Positions 10,906 to 50,268 of a stretch of DNA of 62,000 nucleotides are shown here, one piece after another. Each line of letters begins with the position of its first letter. The stretch's first letter is position 1. The notes under the pieces are model-generated. The model had not been told where the DNA came from, made no database searches, and saw only the letters and a program-made list of their open reading frames with translations. Source of the DNA: Glandiceps talaboti. Its lineage: Eukaryota; Hemichordata; Enteropneusta; Spengelidae. Position numbers and translations under genes: made by a program. The stretch lies in NCBI RefSeq assembly GCF_964340395.1, contig NC_135552.1, positions 6,388,494 through 6,450,493 of the forward strand, given 5' to 3'.

Positions 10906-13900
10906 ATCTATACCTAGCATGGATCAACATGTGGATAAACATTTTTTAAAACTGTACAGTTGTGCTACAACACCATTGGCGCTATTTTTAATTGTCATCT
11001 CTAAATCACTCAGAATGTTGACGTATAATTATGAAATAAAAGGATCACAAACATGCAGACACACACATATACTTTCCTTTAAAATATTATTTTTCAAAAT
11101 TGTTTGCCAACCGACCTATCATTTGTTACAATGAGAAAATACTGAATTAAGTACAAGCAATCTAATATTCAATACTCATTTTTACATCCTAAGTTTCCTA
11201 AAAACTATCATGCCAACAACAACAAACAGAAACCGATTCTCAATATCCAAAAATTCATGATTTATTGTAAATATTTCTATTTTACAGTTGTAACATTCAT
11301 AACTACAAAAAATGAACAACACAGCATCACTGTCATCACACACAGAGACGATTTATGTAACACACATATATGAATCTGCAAAAATATAATTTGATAAATT
11401 TCAACTTGAAAGTTCTCCTTTCAAAGTAAATGATTTGCTAAAGTGAAATAATGTAATTAATATGTCTTTAAAATTAACAATTTCAATTATTGTTTTTCAT
11501 ACAAAAACTTGAAATGTGTAATATGTGATACATGTATAGTTTTTGTTCATTTATTGACTCTCGTGGCATGAGTGTCTTACCCCTAAATTCTATGGAAATG
11601 TATAATAGCTACAGAAAATATTTATACTGGTATATGACAACAAATTATGATAAGATCTATGATTAATCTGATATATATAAAACTTTGAAAACAAAACAAA
11701 ACAGACAGTAAAGGGAAACAGTCCACAGATTTACTACAACTTTTTTGTTACTGTAAAAGCTTTTTGAATAGCTCCTTGAATTGTTAACTTACTTAGGCAT
11801 GGACAGAATATTCACCTGTAATATTGATAAACACTATCACTTAGTTTTCGTGATATCAATTCTTGATATCGACTGAACAGTCACTTGTAACGTTAACATA
11901 CTCCATTGCTTAGTTTTGGTGATGTAATTCCTTGACTCTAAGAAATGACATCATTCATTCATTCCTACATCATTCTGTATCAAATTCTGATATCCTATTG
12001 CAATTATTAAGAATGATTTCAAACAATAACTACATCTACAATAATGCATATAACATTTGATAGGAATCTAAAATGACCAAAGAAAACATTAAGTGGGCAT
12101 AAGCTGACTTAACACTTTTTTCTTTTTTTCTTTTTTTTTTTTTTGGGGGGGGGGGGGTACTTTTTGTGGCATGTTAAACGATACCTGCAGTATTCTACTT
12201 ACTGAAGCATACTTAACCATCTCTTGTGAATGGTGAAACTCAAACCTGGTATACTGGCAATGATTCAACATCTTGGGTTAGCATATGCATACTAGTAATA
12301 TGTCAAGGAAACCACTCTGTTATCAACTGGATTATCAATGCCACCAGATAATTTTTAATGCCTGCATCAATACTAGCATTACACTAAACTAGTTTAATCA
12401 AGGTTTTATGTATTAAAGTGTTTGCACCCAAGCAAAAAGTTTATAAACTCAGCTTGATAGTTGTAGACTGTGTCCCTTTAAAAAGTTCTCTGCTTTTTTC
12501 GTTGCTGTTCATGAGTCTTCTAAATAAGACTCTAATTAAGAGTGAAGTTAAACCTTCAAAAGAACAAAGTGAAAAACTTGAAGGAATCAAAACAAAATCA
12601 TTTGACTTCAAGAATTGTTGAGTAGGATCAATACTTTTCAATGAACATAGGACGATAAATGGATCGCTAAAAAATTAGTTAATATTCATGCCAGAAGACT
12701 ACCAAGAAATAACTTCTATGTATTAACTGGAGACTTGTGTCACAGTAAAAAGTAAGGTGTTCATACATGATCTATTTCAAGGGTTTTATCTTATCAAGAA
12801 GAGTCGATAAAAGTCTCTTCAAACTGTGTAATGCATAATCGGAAATGTTTAGCAAAGTAGCATTCTATGAATAATAGTAACATCTTGTCTTAAGAGTGAC
12901 AAAATGATCACTTAGTTTTCATTAAAACGACCCCAAATAAATGTAAAGTCTAAAAGTTTATAATGTCAAGAAGTATGGCACAAAAGAAAGTGTAAACCAC
13001 TTTAAAATCTTCAAATAAAAATCTGTCCAGTTTTGAGGCATTTAGGCCACTAAACCTTAGAAGGCTTGTTTCTCATCACATTGTTACTGCTTTCCTGCTA
13101 AAAACAAAACAAACTAAAAATAACATTGCACTAAAAATTCTACTCCATGTTTATAACAAGTAACAAGTTCATACCCAGGAAGTACTCATGATTGTATTCT
13201 CACCTATCATCCCTATTCCCTACCATATACATCCACCCAATCATGCAAAAACAATAGGAATATACCATTTATGAGGGGTGTATGACACAACACACTATTA
13301 TTAAAGTGATACCACCTTACAAGTTACAGTACTCAGTACAACAAATCAGACAAATTACTTTTCACAGTGACATGATTGGGGGTTTCAAAATCACTGGATA
13401 AGCACACAAAACCTTCAGAATAAAAAACAAATTACTTGTGTATATATAGAATAATATAAATAATTTCTGTCTTAAATCTGATCATTAAAAATTTTAGTAA
13501 AACGTTCATACTGTACGAAACAGCAAAATATTCATTAATATCAAGCAGACCTATGGCTTGAAAATCTACACAGACTTAGGGATGCCTCTTTCATAATCTC
13601 AAAAATAGTCTTTTCCCACCGAAAATATTTTTGAACAGTAATTTTTTCACTTTCTGAAATTTCTACTCTCCCTTCCAAGTTACTCCAAATAAGTTGTTGC
13701 TTTTAGCAACTTTGACATTTCCTGCCAAAATATCATAAAGAAATCCTTGTTTTACATTTAACTGCTACTTGACTGTTAATATGACTGAACAGAAATATTC
13801 ATTTTTCTGTGACATTTTAGAAAATTCCTAATGCATTTTTGACTGAAATCAAAAGAAAATTGTGCTCAAAAAATAAACTTACATCAAAGTTTTACTGAAA

Positions 13901-15611
13901 ATTTATCAATAATCACATGAAATAACATGTTGCATCTTGGCAAGAGAAATTTGTGAGCGGAATAATTAACAATGTGCACAGTAGTCAAACATACAGAGGA
14001 ACAAAACTGAAAACTAAAATGTGATATCCATAGTTTAGCTGTACAGACAATACAACACCTCAACATATTGCATATTCTCAAAGCTTGTGGAATTAAAATG
14101 GAATTTTCCATGTACAGCTTTGATTCATGCAAAAAATGAATTCTGACCATGTATACTGACATCAAATATTATGGACTAGTCTATATTTTGTCGAGAAGTA
14201 CTGAAGCTATAATTTTGTTAAACAAAAAAATATTTATTTTCTCTGCCTAAATTACTGGAGAAGACAAACACAAGGCAAATAACCAGCTCCTGACATTTGT
14301 CTTACAACTATTGTTTCCATTGGCATTTGCCCTCAAATATATCACATACTTTCAAAAAAAAATCAAAATGGAAAATTACTGAATCTTCAAGAAAATTACT
14401 CTAAAACTTGCACAGTTATATTTTTACTATTGTCAATGAAAAAGAACTTTTCATGCATATCTTTGTGGTCATATTATCACGCTTTAACTTTCCAGTTTCA
14501 GCTTTGTTATCACAACCAAATATTTCTTGGCGACGGAACCATGAACACTGATACAGGCAGCGTGATTTTCTTCTGCAGCTTGGTGTAGTAGAAGCTTGTA
14601 TACACTGTAGACTGTGATTTGGAGTGATTATTGCCAGCTAGCATGATGGTGTCTCATTACTTTACAGGATTCTTCAATGCATTTTAGTATGTGTTTGCCT
14701 AATTCATAAAGTCGGTAGAATTCATCAATGCAAAGTACGTGTGTAATTGATTCATAGAACTTTATAGAATTTCTCAATTCAAAGTGTTAAATCAGTTGAT
14801 AGAGCTTTAGATAATTCCTACATGAAAAGGTGTTCGGTAATTTACAAAACTTTATAGAATTCCAAAATGCAAAATGAGTGCTAGGCTACTCCATAGAACT
14901 TTATAGAATTCCAAATGCAAAATGAGTGCTTCAGGGTTTTTTTCAAAACATACACAAATCTCAGCAATAGTCGACTCTTTTTATAGAAAAGTCACAGACA
15001 AGCTACTAAAAATCAAGCGACTAAAAAAATTCAAAAATAAAATCTCACACCTTAATGTCTTGATTTAAACTCTGACCCACATAGAAAAGTCTTGACAGAC
15101 TACTCATTGGTCTGAGATTTAGAAAAGTCTTGACGGCCTACTCATTGACGCTAGCAAAATAAAAAGACTTTGTACTGTCGACAAGGTACTATTAACTTTG
15201 CAGGAGCTGACATAAATACAATTGAAGTCAGGTATTACAGAAACTAGAATTATCAGTTTGCACAAAGTTGACAAAATAATACCGAGCAGTTTATGATATT
15301 GCTATAAAAAAAAAAAGATAAAAGACTTCCTTATTGCGTAAAAGTTAGTATTGCATGCTTCTATTATATAGTTATATAAATTTCTCTTCCCCCCATAATT
15401 TCTTTTTCTCCTCCCCTCATATTTCTTTATATAATCTATTCTAAATCTTCAGATAATTGTAAACTTCAATTTCAAAATATATTATTGGCACATTTTGACA
15501 ACCCGACACATCCCCATACTCTTGCTAAGTGTTGTGATCCACCATGATAGACGGCAACAGGGTGATACCATTATTTTAGCAAGTATGGGGAGGACATGCA
15601 ACATGGCAAAT
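10906..15611. other. non-coding stretch, probably 3' UTR and flank of MYO1D-like gene
   Basis: No exon-like sequence is found on either strand. It follows the myosin stop codon on the - strand, so at least part is likely 3' UTR. AATAAA on the - strand occurs near 14232, 11550 and 11270, and I cannot tell which is used. It also holds a poly-T/poly-G tract (12117-12159). Confidence 0.5.
14670..14935. repeat. degenerate tandem repeat
   Basis: About five copies, each near 55-65 bases, share CATAGAACTTTATAGAATTC followed by CAAAATGCAAAATGAGTGC-like sequence. The last two copies are the most alike. Confidence 0.65.
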
Positions 15612-40103
<24,492 letters not shown>

Positions 40104-40269
40104 CTGAAACACAAATCAAAAGAAGAAAAGTTCTCATTACAACGTATTTAAATTCTTTTAAATTTCAATTACGTCGTCTTATTTCAAACTTATTTGAAAC
40201 TTATTTTTTATTTACTTCTAAATATTCGGATTTCATACTCATTCTTTGATTTTTTTAAAAATTTAATGC

Positions 40270-40620
40270 AATGCCATTCTTTCATTTTAAAATGAACATA
40301 ACCATTTGAAAATACTGCTGAAAGTGGATCATTTTCAAAACGATCCATTTTCATTCGAAACAGAGTCGTTTAAACAACCAAAAGGGCAATGATTCACAAC
40401 CAAATACATGTATTTGACCTCAGCATGACCCCCATCAATGATGTACTTAGTATGAGCTTAATTGTTACGCATTTGACGATGTGTATATGTTAAATCATGT
40501 CAGAAATGTTTGTCGGTCTGTCAAGAATATGCATGAAAATGAACACAATATTGATTTTCATCATTTTTACATCTATATATGAAAACATTGTTGTGTTAAT
40601 GCAGTCGAAGTATACAATAA
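40270..40620. mobile_element. non-autonomous element family A, copy 3 (left end unclear)
   Basis: Shares ATTTGAAAATACTGCTGAAAG, CATTTTCATTCGAAACAG and ATGACCCCCATCAATGATG with the 30299 copy. It lies just upstream (in MYO1D sense) of exon 40103-39895. Confidence 0.5.
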
Positions 40621-41935
40621 ATGAGCCAACTATCAATCATCCTGTATATAGAGGATAATATATCACTTTACATCAGAGATTTAAAACACGTTTTGAGATA
40701 TGCAAAAACATCAAATGAATATTCCTTTTTACTTGAGTGAATTGACTAGAAAAGACAAACCTAGTATGATTGTATTATCTATCTAGCCTGTTTGGAATGG
40801 ATTATACGATTATTGGATTTGAAATAAAAATCAGAAATAATGCCATTACCGGGTATATGTTTTGTCAAATATATATAATTTATTTATTGAAGAAAGTAGA
40901 CCCACACACTATTGAAAGAAATGCTTGCATAGTTTTTGTCATGACAATTGGAAGTACTATGATCATTGTATCAACCGATCTGTGTGTAGCCTAGAATTCA
41001 AGTGATAAAGATTTCGAATTTTGTTTTACCCTCAAAACTACAAAATCCCCATATCGCCTGGAGTCTCTCTAGGCTAATCTGTATGGAGAGGATATCACAT
41101 ACATTTAGTGCTATACTATTACTGGAGGTTAACCACTATGTCACCACCTTGTGAGAATCATTGATTTCTATTACGAACCATATAGTCATAAACTACTCAA
41201 ATGGCACATACAAGGTTTGATTCCAGTCCCATTAATGATAGCATGGGGTAAAACTAGTGGTATCAAATTCTCAGCGTGAAGTCTTTCAAAAAAAAAAATA
41301 ACTTCTTGTTTTAGTTAAAATGTTAAAACTTGTCTGGCAATAAAAATGAAACTCTACAACGATTGCAGGATTTGGATGTCATCAGTATAAAATTGCCAGA
41401 TAAAGTTTAGAAAGATTCTTATATAATTTAATAAGATGATTTTTGAGAGTAAATTATAATTATTAATCATTCCATTTCTTCAAGTTCTAACACAATATCC
41501 AATAAATATACCCATTTATGGTTGTTGTTTTTATTGATTATTGTTTACTATTATTATTGTCAAATTTTTTAATTTCCATAAGTTCATTTTAAAGCTATTA
41601 TGTATCTGACAAAAAAAATCACTTGTGGGTTACCTTAACCTCTTCCAGTGACCTTTAACCTTTAGACAACATTTTTGGTCTTTAGTAAAACTTCAAATCC
41701 TTAACTTTGACATCCTACATCCTGTTGTTAATAGCTGAATTGTAAAATGTTAATAGCTGAATTGTTAGAAAAATAATGTACAACTTCTAGTTTCTCAATT
41801 CCTTTCACATCTATCATCATGTCATCATGTAGTTATGATTTTGTATTTAGTGATTTGACATCATAGCAAACCACAACCCTCTTTACGACACTGTCCAAAA
41901 CAGGTTTCATATTTTGTTGCATCAGCATAAATACG

Positions 41936-42041
41936 GCTTGCTAGAATGGTGCTATGGCTTGCTAGAATGGTGCTATGGCTTGCTAGAATGGTGCTATGGC
42001 TTGCTAGAATGGTGCTATGGCTTGCTAGAATGGTGCTTTGA
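41936..42041. repeat. 21-bp minisatellite, five perfect copies
   Basis: Unit GGCTTGCTAGAATGGTGCTAT repeated five times head to tail without change, which suggests recent amplification. Confidence 0.97.
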
Positions 42042-45000
42042 ATGCTATAAATAACAACAGAGAGGAAGGTTTAATTGTATGATCAAGGGTAGTGAAAGTT
42101 AAACATTCTAATATTTCATGGTTTATTTCAGTAACTTAATTAGTAAATATCATGGTATACTATAGATCCCTTATTCAAAGAGAAGTACAGGCAGACTGTA
42201 TAAATGTGAATGTACACAATATACATCAAATATCAGTTTTCATTGCTGTCAATACTGCTATGAAAATGTCAAAATAATTTGAGCATATAACTTTACAACG
42301 GATTGTCTTTTCTTACAAGAAATTTATCAAAGACATGAAACTGTCTGTCTTTTTCTCACAAAATACACCACTCTGTACAAGGAAATTTTGGACATAAATT
42401 TGATATTTCTGCAATCATTGTCGATTGCAAAAGATAAATATATATATACAAAACAAGTTCAAAATATGTACTTGATGTCATCATGTTCAGAAAACATTAA
42501 CGTGATTTTAAATTTATATAAACAGTGTACAACATTATCACGACAAATACATGTAAATATTATCAAATACAAAATGAAGCAATGAAACCAAACTGGAACA
42601 CAGACCACTGCCACCAACTAGAAACAGTTTTGCCAGAGAATGTTGAAAAACTATAATAATATCAACATTTTAATAAATCTATTTTTTCCATAAAACCAAA
42701 GTTGGTCTCAAGTGCTTACAAAACAACAAATATGAAATTAATGATAGTTTTCATAATTTTAAATCTTATTAATCACAATTAATTTTGTTTATAAATTTGG
42801 ATGTAGTAACAATAATTCAAACTTCAAAGCAAAGCTTATAAAATATACATGTACTACACACTGGTAGTCAACGACACTGGTACATGTCATGCATCATGCA
42901 CATGGTACTTGACCTCTGACCTCAAACATCTAGGTACCCTTTAGCCCTGAGCTGACAGCAGGTGCTTATATTTGCATAACTTTAAATAAATGATGTGACC
43001 TCATTAAGGTTCAAGGGTCAAACTACCTGTTTCCTTATTGACATGACAAGGAACTTGTTGTTGTATTCCTGGTATTGCAATAATGAACTATGGTGAAATT
43101 TTCAACCATTTGTGGCCAGGAAAGTCAAAATACCACAAACTTTAATTTGAAGTGGTACTAAAACTTCTAAACAGACAAATTTGATCAAAAATGTGGTTTT
43201 TTGGAACATATCAAGCTCATTAACTCCCACCAAATTGTATAACTATTTGTCATGTCTTAATAACTTTATTTGGATCTTACATGTACCTCTGAATTTCTCT
43301 GTAAAGATTTAATTTCAGAAAACCCAAATCTGATGTAGGTCCTTCATTTATCTTTGTTGTTTATTTTGTAAAAGTGTACAAGGAACAAACTGTCATACAA
43401 ATCTACAGCACAGTGTGGAGAGATTTAAAGAACTAAATGCTTGAGATATTCATCCCTGGGACACATTTGACATTAAAATGACCAGTTTATTTAATATTTG
43501 CAAAAAATATTGGATTTTTCACAATACATGTACACGTACGTTGTATACCCTGGGGTGAATGAACTGATTACAGGCACTGGGTGTGGTCAACATCAGTGGA
43601 CCTTAATACCTTGGAAAGATGGTATAAATGTGTAACAGCTATACCAACAACATGTCACAAATGTACAATTACTGGCTATGAGCTGTAGAGATTATAAATT
43701 TATAAATCAATGTATTTACACTATTTGGCTTAATGCCATGGATCATTCACAATGTGACATGATAATCTAGTGACTAGACAGTGAGTTTGAATCTGAAGAT
43801 CCCATTTATTCCCCCCCCCTCCCCATTCCACCTCAATATACCAGTAACACATCGTATACATGTTTGTGTATACATACATGTGTCTGTATGTGTGAATGTG
43901 TCATACCTCTTGACTTTGTGTCTGTGTCTATGCATGTGTGCATGAAAGTGGAAAAGAATAATTAAGAAATATATCAAACATTTATATAATGATAATTCAA
44001 TGAGCTAGGCAGAAGCTTAATACTTCAAGTCTACTGTGTAGACAATTAATATTGACAGAAATAGGTTTCTACTTAATAGTAGGTACAGACATTTTCTGCT
44101 TAAAAGGTAATGTCGGTACTCATAATAGCATTATGAATAAAGGCTTCATAAATCTAACGGGGCATTAAAAGTGAATGCTTTCAAAGACATTACCAATCTA
44201 TTGTGTAGAATCCTCCAGGCAATTTATCACATGGGAAGGAAACCATGATGAGCAGAAAAGCTTCCTGGCTTAATGGGGAATCAATATGTAATTCAGAATA
44301 CTCTGTGTACTACGATGTAAACCAGTGAGTGGTAGATTCTAAATGCATTTATTTATTTCATGACTCATCTCCAGTATTCTGCTCTTCAATAACTGTTATT
44401 GTCTATCAAAACATGTAGATTTGGTACAGGTGGTCAAATAACACACAGTTTAACCTTTGGATATACACATAATCAGTATTTCATACCCTGTATTAAAACA
44501 TCACATGTTTTTGGTCACACCCCAGACATTCCATGCCTGCAGTTCCGTATCATGAGAACCCACACTGATAACTTTGTGTAGTGTACACAGAGTCATAAAC
44601 CGTAAAGTTAGGCTAAAGAGATGAGTAAAACAGACTAGCTACTATCTTGTCAACATTCCAGTTGTCAAATTGTGACTTTACAAATTGCTGTAAAGTCTGT
44701 TAAAATACTATAGTCCATCTGCCTAAGAAGAAAGCCATGACGTAAATTGAAGTGGAGTGAGAAGATGTCAAATGTTAAATTTCAAATTGAAGTGGAATTT
44801 CATCTAAGGTAAAATGTAACTTATGAATTACACATAAGGCCTAAAAAAAAGTAATTGTTTGGTTCCAGTTAACAAACCCCACCTAGCTTTTCACTGCCAA
44901 ACCTAAACTTGTTTTTACATACATTTTGTATTCTAGAAAAAAAATAATAAGATCGCAAAAAATTCTCACGAGAAATAGTGGATGTGGAAACTGCCATCAA

Positions 45001-45257
45001 CTTAAAAACACAATATAAAACTCTTCTTCCAATCTGTAATGACTGTACATCTGATGAGAAACAAATCAGAGCATTTGGAAAACCTGAACTAGACACTCGC
45101 ATAGAAAAAAATAGAATGCAATAAAACATCTACCTACCTCACCTATTCTAAAACCAGAACCACACAATTTTTTTATTAGGCCTAATAATTAGTAATCTAT
45201 CAAAACTGTAAAATGTACATGTATGCTGTGAGCAACACTACTTAAGGAGAATGGCCG

Positions 45258-45590
45258 GAAGAAAGGAAGGAAGGAAGGAAGGGAGGAAGGGAGGAAGGAA
45301 GGGAGGAATAAATGAGAAATTATAAATTGATGGACGGATGGATGGATGGATGGACAATGAACAAATCATCCAACCAATGAACAAATGATCAAACAAATGG
45401 AATGAACACAATGGATGGATGGATGGATGGATGGATGAATGGATGGATGGATGGACAGATGGATGGATGGATGGATGGATGGATGGACAGATGGATGGAT
45501 AGATCATATGGACAGATGGATGGCTGGATGGATGGATGGACAGACAGATGGACAGATGGATGGGCGAGAGGGTATGTGGGTAGGCCATGG
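45258..45590. repeat. (GGAA)n and (GGAT)n microsatellites
   Basis: GGAA/GGGA block to 45307, then GGAT/GGAC blocks. Met/Asp/Gly/Trp-repeat frames on the + strand are artefacts. Confidence 0.95.
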
Positions 45591-46689
45591 ATGGATGAAT
45601 GCATGTCAAGATAGAAATCTCCCTGTCTGTGCAACCCTGAGTACTAATTTTTCAGTTCAGTGAGTCTGCATTATGTAACTAATTACAGATTAAATTATTG
45701 GCAATACTCAAAATGTTACCACATACAGACACACAGCTGATACCAGCTTTTATGTACAAGTCAAACTGTTACATAAGTACAATATACATTTAGCACTCAA
45801 TTTTCTTCAGCCATGTCTATAATATTGTCATTGACAATGACATGAATGTACATAAACCTGCCATAGCACTATAATAACTAATGTCACATTGGAAGGTCAG
45901 AGAAAATAATATGAATGGTTCTAATTAACTTGCTTTTCAAACCATTGATGCATTCATGGTGTACAACTATGTGAAGGGAAGGGTTATTTTTATATATTTG
46001 CTTAAATGTATTCAAATGTATTTATAATTATATTTGTTGTACTTTTCAGTTTAGTTTACAGACAAGTATATAATAGTCGTGATGTTTTGAAAATAAAGTA
46101 CAGAATTAGAATTAATTTATCACATCACATACACATTTCCTTGTTTTTGTAAATTTCATCATCATCATGTACTTATTATTTTGTCAACTAGTAAGTACTT
46201 TGTTGTTGTCTGTATCAAGAGTTCTAATTAATTAAAGTGACATTTCACTTGTTCAAGTTAGCCATGTTAACAGCTCTTATCAAACTGTCCATTTGCTGGC
46301 TTTATCACCAACCTGATGAACCTTTTTTTAAAAAAAAGATATTCTGTGACACTTTTCACATCTATAAATGTAATTCACAGGTCTATCACAATGAAAAAGA
46401 AACAGGTTGATAAGACACAAGTCTGACTTGTCATCACTATTCAGAAATATATTTTTAGTTATTTGACTGAACTGAACTAGGAAATGAGTACACAACAAGC
46501 AGGTATTTATATGTGTACATGTGTGTGTGTGTTTGTTTAAAGTTTAGTATCAAAAGCCTACACATAACAATTAACATCACATATGGGTACACTATATCAA
46601 TATTTAGTAGGCTTTTCTATAAACATCACTACCAAACCTTACACATGGTATGTGTCATGACATGCTACAATACAAATTTCAAACTATTA

Positions 46690-46930
46690 CAAATTATAGC
46701 TAAAAGGATGTAGGTTTGGTGTTTAACTCATAAAGCTATACATACATTTCTTATTTCAACAAACACAGCAGGATTCTTTGCCCAATCATATTGAACACTG
46801 ATACATATATTAAACATTGCCATTCTTTCACAGTGCAGTAAAAATGGGCTTCAAAATGAAAACATTACACATGGACTTGATGATTTCAATGACTGCAATT
46901 GTTTATTTTTTAACTGATAACTGTAATTAA
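46690..46930. mobile_element. dispersed repeat, direct copy of 53147-53420
   Basis: Shares TAGCTAAAAGGATGTAGG, TTGCCCAATCATATTGAACA, CAGTGCAGTAAAAATGGGCT and ATTACACATGGACTTGATGA with 53147-53420, same order and strand. Confidence 0.7.
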
Positions 46931-47167
46931 TAACTATGAATATCAAATACATGTAAGGTAATACTATTTTAAACACAACAATTTTTTTTATTTTGATTAA
47001 AATTTCAATCATTTTGCAAGGAGGCAAATCTTACCGTAAATTTTTGAGGATTAACTAATATCCTACTGGTTGTAATATCACAGCCCACTGTCTCTTACAA
47101 AGAATCAAACTTCAAAGATGATAGGATCTCAGATTCAGATTTAAATATGCAACTTAGGTATATGGCC

Positions 47168-47173
47168 TTTATT
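47168..47173 (-). terminator. poly(A) signal of the small two-exon gene
   Basis: AATAAA on the - strand, 138 bases past the TAA at 47311-47313. It supports reading 47492-47311 as a 3'-terminal exon. Confidence 0.55.
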
Positions 47174-47310
47174 TGAAAACAAATCATAGTAAATACAAAT
47201 AACTTGTCCTTCAGTTTTCAAATTAGCCCCCTCAGTGTCCAATTTAGTAAGAGTCCAATTATCAACTCTACTATCGATTACTAATTATTTTGATTTACAT
47301 TGTATTAGTA

Positions 47311-50228
47311 TTACATCACTGCAGCTTCAGATGAAACATCCGACATATTAGACTTCGAGGGGTCAGATTCGATAATGGTATCTGCACTGAGAGAAACAGC
47401 AATTTCCTCTTGATCAAGATTGGCACTGGCAATGGGAGAAGAAGTTGGAGCCATATAGGAATACATCTTCCGATTCTTTGTTTTTTCTTGGCCTGAGTAA
47501 CAAAATAGTCACAACATACACATGCCCTACATCATGCTATTTAATAATAATACAAAAACTTAACCAAGGACCATATCAATTTCAAGACACTTCCCAGAGA
47601 GTATGAACTACATGTATACACATATCCTACTTTCCAGAGGCTAGGAGCAATGAATATATGTATGACCTTTGACCCAATTATGGGCGATATAGTTTTCATG
47701 TTTTTTTCAAGATCTTATCAAAAGTATAGTTTCCAGATTGCTGATTTCTGAATTTTTCAACGAATTTTTGACAACTTTCAAGCAAAATGTAAGCATTTTA
47801 TAATTTTTATCCTTTAAAAAGGCCTTAGTTTCTGCTGATATATAAACCTTTGACCCCTAGTCTTTGAATTATTGTAGCATTTGTGTGCTTGTAATTTGAA
47901 TCTGCCAGGCTACAACGCTAGTACTGTACCCTGCCACAAGTACAACATAACCCCCCCCCCCCCCCTCCATGCCAAACCATAGCACGGCCACACAGCCAAT
48001 TGATCCATTAACAAAATCTAAGATATTACTGTAAAGTGTAACCCACCAACTAAATCTTAAAAATAATCTCTCTACATTACAATCTTACAGAAGGCTATCA
48101 CAGTCTAACAGATGGCTTTTATCAAACCCAGTCTGTGTACTACTACTATAATAGCCTTGGGCTAATTTGGAGTGTTTTAGATTTCATACTCACAGACTCA
48201 TGTATTTCTGCCAGGTTGTTTTAAAACAGTTCCATATGTGTCCTTGCCAATGATCAAATGAGCATAAAGACTAGACAAGTACTATCAAATTACTCACACT
48301 TCTAACTATATGTTACATTATTGTTACATTGCAAGCCCAGCATAGTGAATGACCCAGGCAGACATAATGTGATGGTGATGCAACTTCCACATTATTTTGT
48401 AGTAAAACTTGATTTATTAGTGTTTTCTGCAAAGGTAAAAATATCCAGGATACTCCAGTCCAGGCACAGGTATTTATGATTAGCAATATACATACAAGTA
48501 CATGTAGTAATAGAAGAACTTCAACATTTACTCAAATTATTGCTAGGAAACCCACTGACACTTGTATATAGTGAATATACTATAGCTTTCCATGATACAT
48601 TGATTGATATTTGGTGGTGAATCACACAATAAAAAACCTTGTCACCTGTCTATTTACTTGCAATATATGTTTTGTATTCAACCCCTTGTCATAAATCAAT
48701 ACAAAAAATCTACAAAATGATTTTTTAACAATGTACACATTGATATTTATTGACATGAATAAATGTCATAAATGTGATGATATAAAAGTTAGTTCACACA
48801 CTATTAACTTAAGTAGAGATGACATATTTTACTCTATGTACAGTGTTTTTACTTACATATAGCTATTATACCTTTAAATCTCAGCAGACGTCAAACTCTA
48901 TTAAAGTCACAAGACTTGGACATACAAATACATGTAAATTGCAATTTTTGAAATTACCACAGGGAGCAGCGAGCATGTGATTGAAAATTTGATTTTGATT
49001 TGTTTTGCTTGAATGTGCGGTGGAATAAATCCACATGGGACACAACCTAAAGTTAATGAAAGGGTATAGGGTATGTCCATAGTGACTATTTCACATAGTA
49101 TCAATATTATATTATATAATATATATTTTTTATATTGCAGAAAATCCAATGACGAAATGTGGTTTTGTTAATGGATGCAATAGAAATATTATTGATATTA
49201 ATTTGTAACTACACTGTCCTTTATGTTTGTATTTATATGTTCAGTGTTTCCGCTGCCATTCGCCAAACACTAAAATGGCGAATAAAACCTGAAATTGGCG
49301 AACTGTTTAGTTACCCTGTTCGCCACTGTGGCGAACTCATTCTACGGGGGGCTTGAATGAAGTATCGTCGAGATGAAACCAATTTTCAGCAGGCTGGAGT
49401 GGCCATTCTTTTGCTTGCCGTAGTGCGCAGTCTCAGAACTGTGCAGACTCGACAGCCTAGGGAGCTTGTACGTCATCGCATAATTTCACCAATGAAATCA
49501 CGCCACTCCCAAACCCCACCTATTAGCAGTTCACTTTCAAATTTGAGTGACATGCACGTCTTGAAGATTCTGAACTCTCTCCGCCATTACGCATTCCTCC
49601 TGCCTCGTGTCGTCGCTTTTGTTTGTATACTGTACTAGGACATTGATTATTCATGACCTCACGAACACATGTACAGAAAAGTCTGTTTGACTGTGGATTC
49701 AAAGGATGTGGACCGGAGTCGAAAGCGGCCACGGAGACCGCTACATGCAGGAAACGTGACTCGCCTGGCGCCCAAAACATCGATGATGGAGGTGAAACTG
49801 CAAGTTTCAAAAAGAAACGTAGACGGCAAGTGCAGGAGGAATGGTTTGGAGAATTTCCTTGGTTGTTGTACAAAGAGGAATCAAAACAATTCTTTTGCAA
49901 AGCATGCCAAGCAGCAGGACAAGACAATGTGTTTACGTCTGGTAAGACATCAGATATTCCGAAAAAAGACAATTTCATAAAACACCAAAAAACTGCTGGG
50001 CATAGACTTGCAACACAAGCTCCCCAGGCAGCGTCTGATATGAGACGATGTACAGTGACGACATACAACAGAGCAAAGTCGGCCATTCTTCATGATTTGT
50101 CTTTATTTTTCATTTCTAATAAATTGACACGGATCACTAATTTTTTGGCTGGCTAATTGTGGCTAATCATTTTTTTGTATAATTAGCCACAATGGCTAGC
50201 AGCTGAAATTAGCCAGAGGAAACACTGA

Positions 50229-50268
<40 letters not shown>

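Larger units (their letters stand above)
40630..47150. other. non-coding region upstream of MYO1D exon 2
   Basis: I searched the - strand for the missing N-terminal exon (expected to encode ~33 residues ending in Asn-Leu-x-x-Arg with a phase-2 donor) and found no convincing one. No other coding signal is seen on either strand. The microsatellites inside are listed separately. Confidence 0.4.

Noticed and set aside
41015-41110. Reverse-strand GDFVVL, resembling the DFVLLD start of MYO1D
   Set aside because: No Met in frame, a stop just upstream, and what follows does not continue into the expected sequence; likely chance.
47015-47060. Possible MYO1D exon 1 end: a GTAAG donor after bases that read ILKNLR in the right phase
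   Set aside because: An in-frame TAG precedes it within a few codons and no Met is available. It would need a 20-base micro-exon, and the Asn-Leu-x-x-Arg spacing of the family is not met.
49523-50086. Minus-strand 187-codon frame
   Set aside because: It is the antisense shadow of the zinc-finger ORF in the hAT element and has no recognisable domain.
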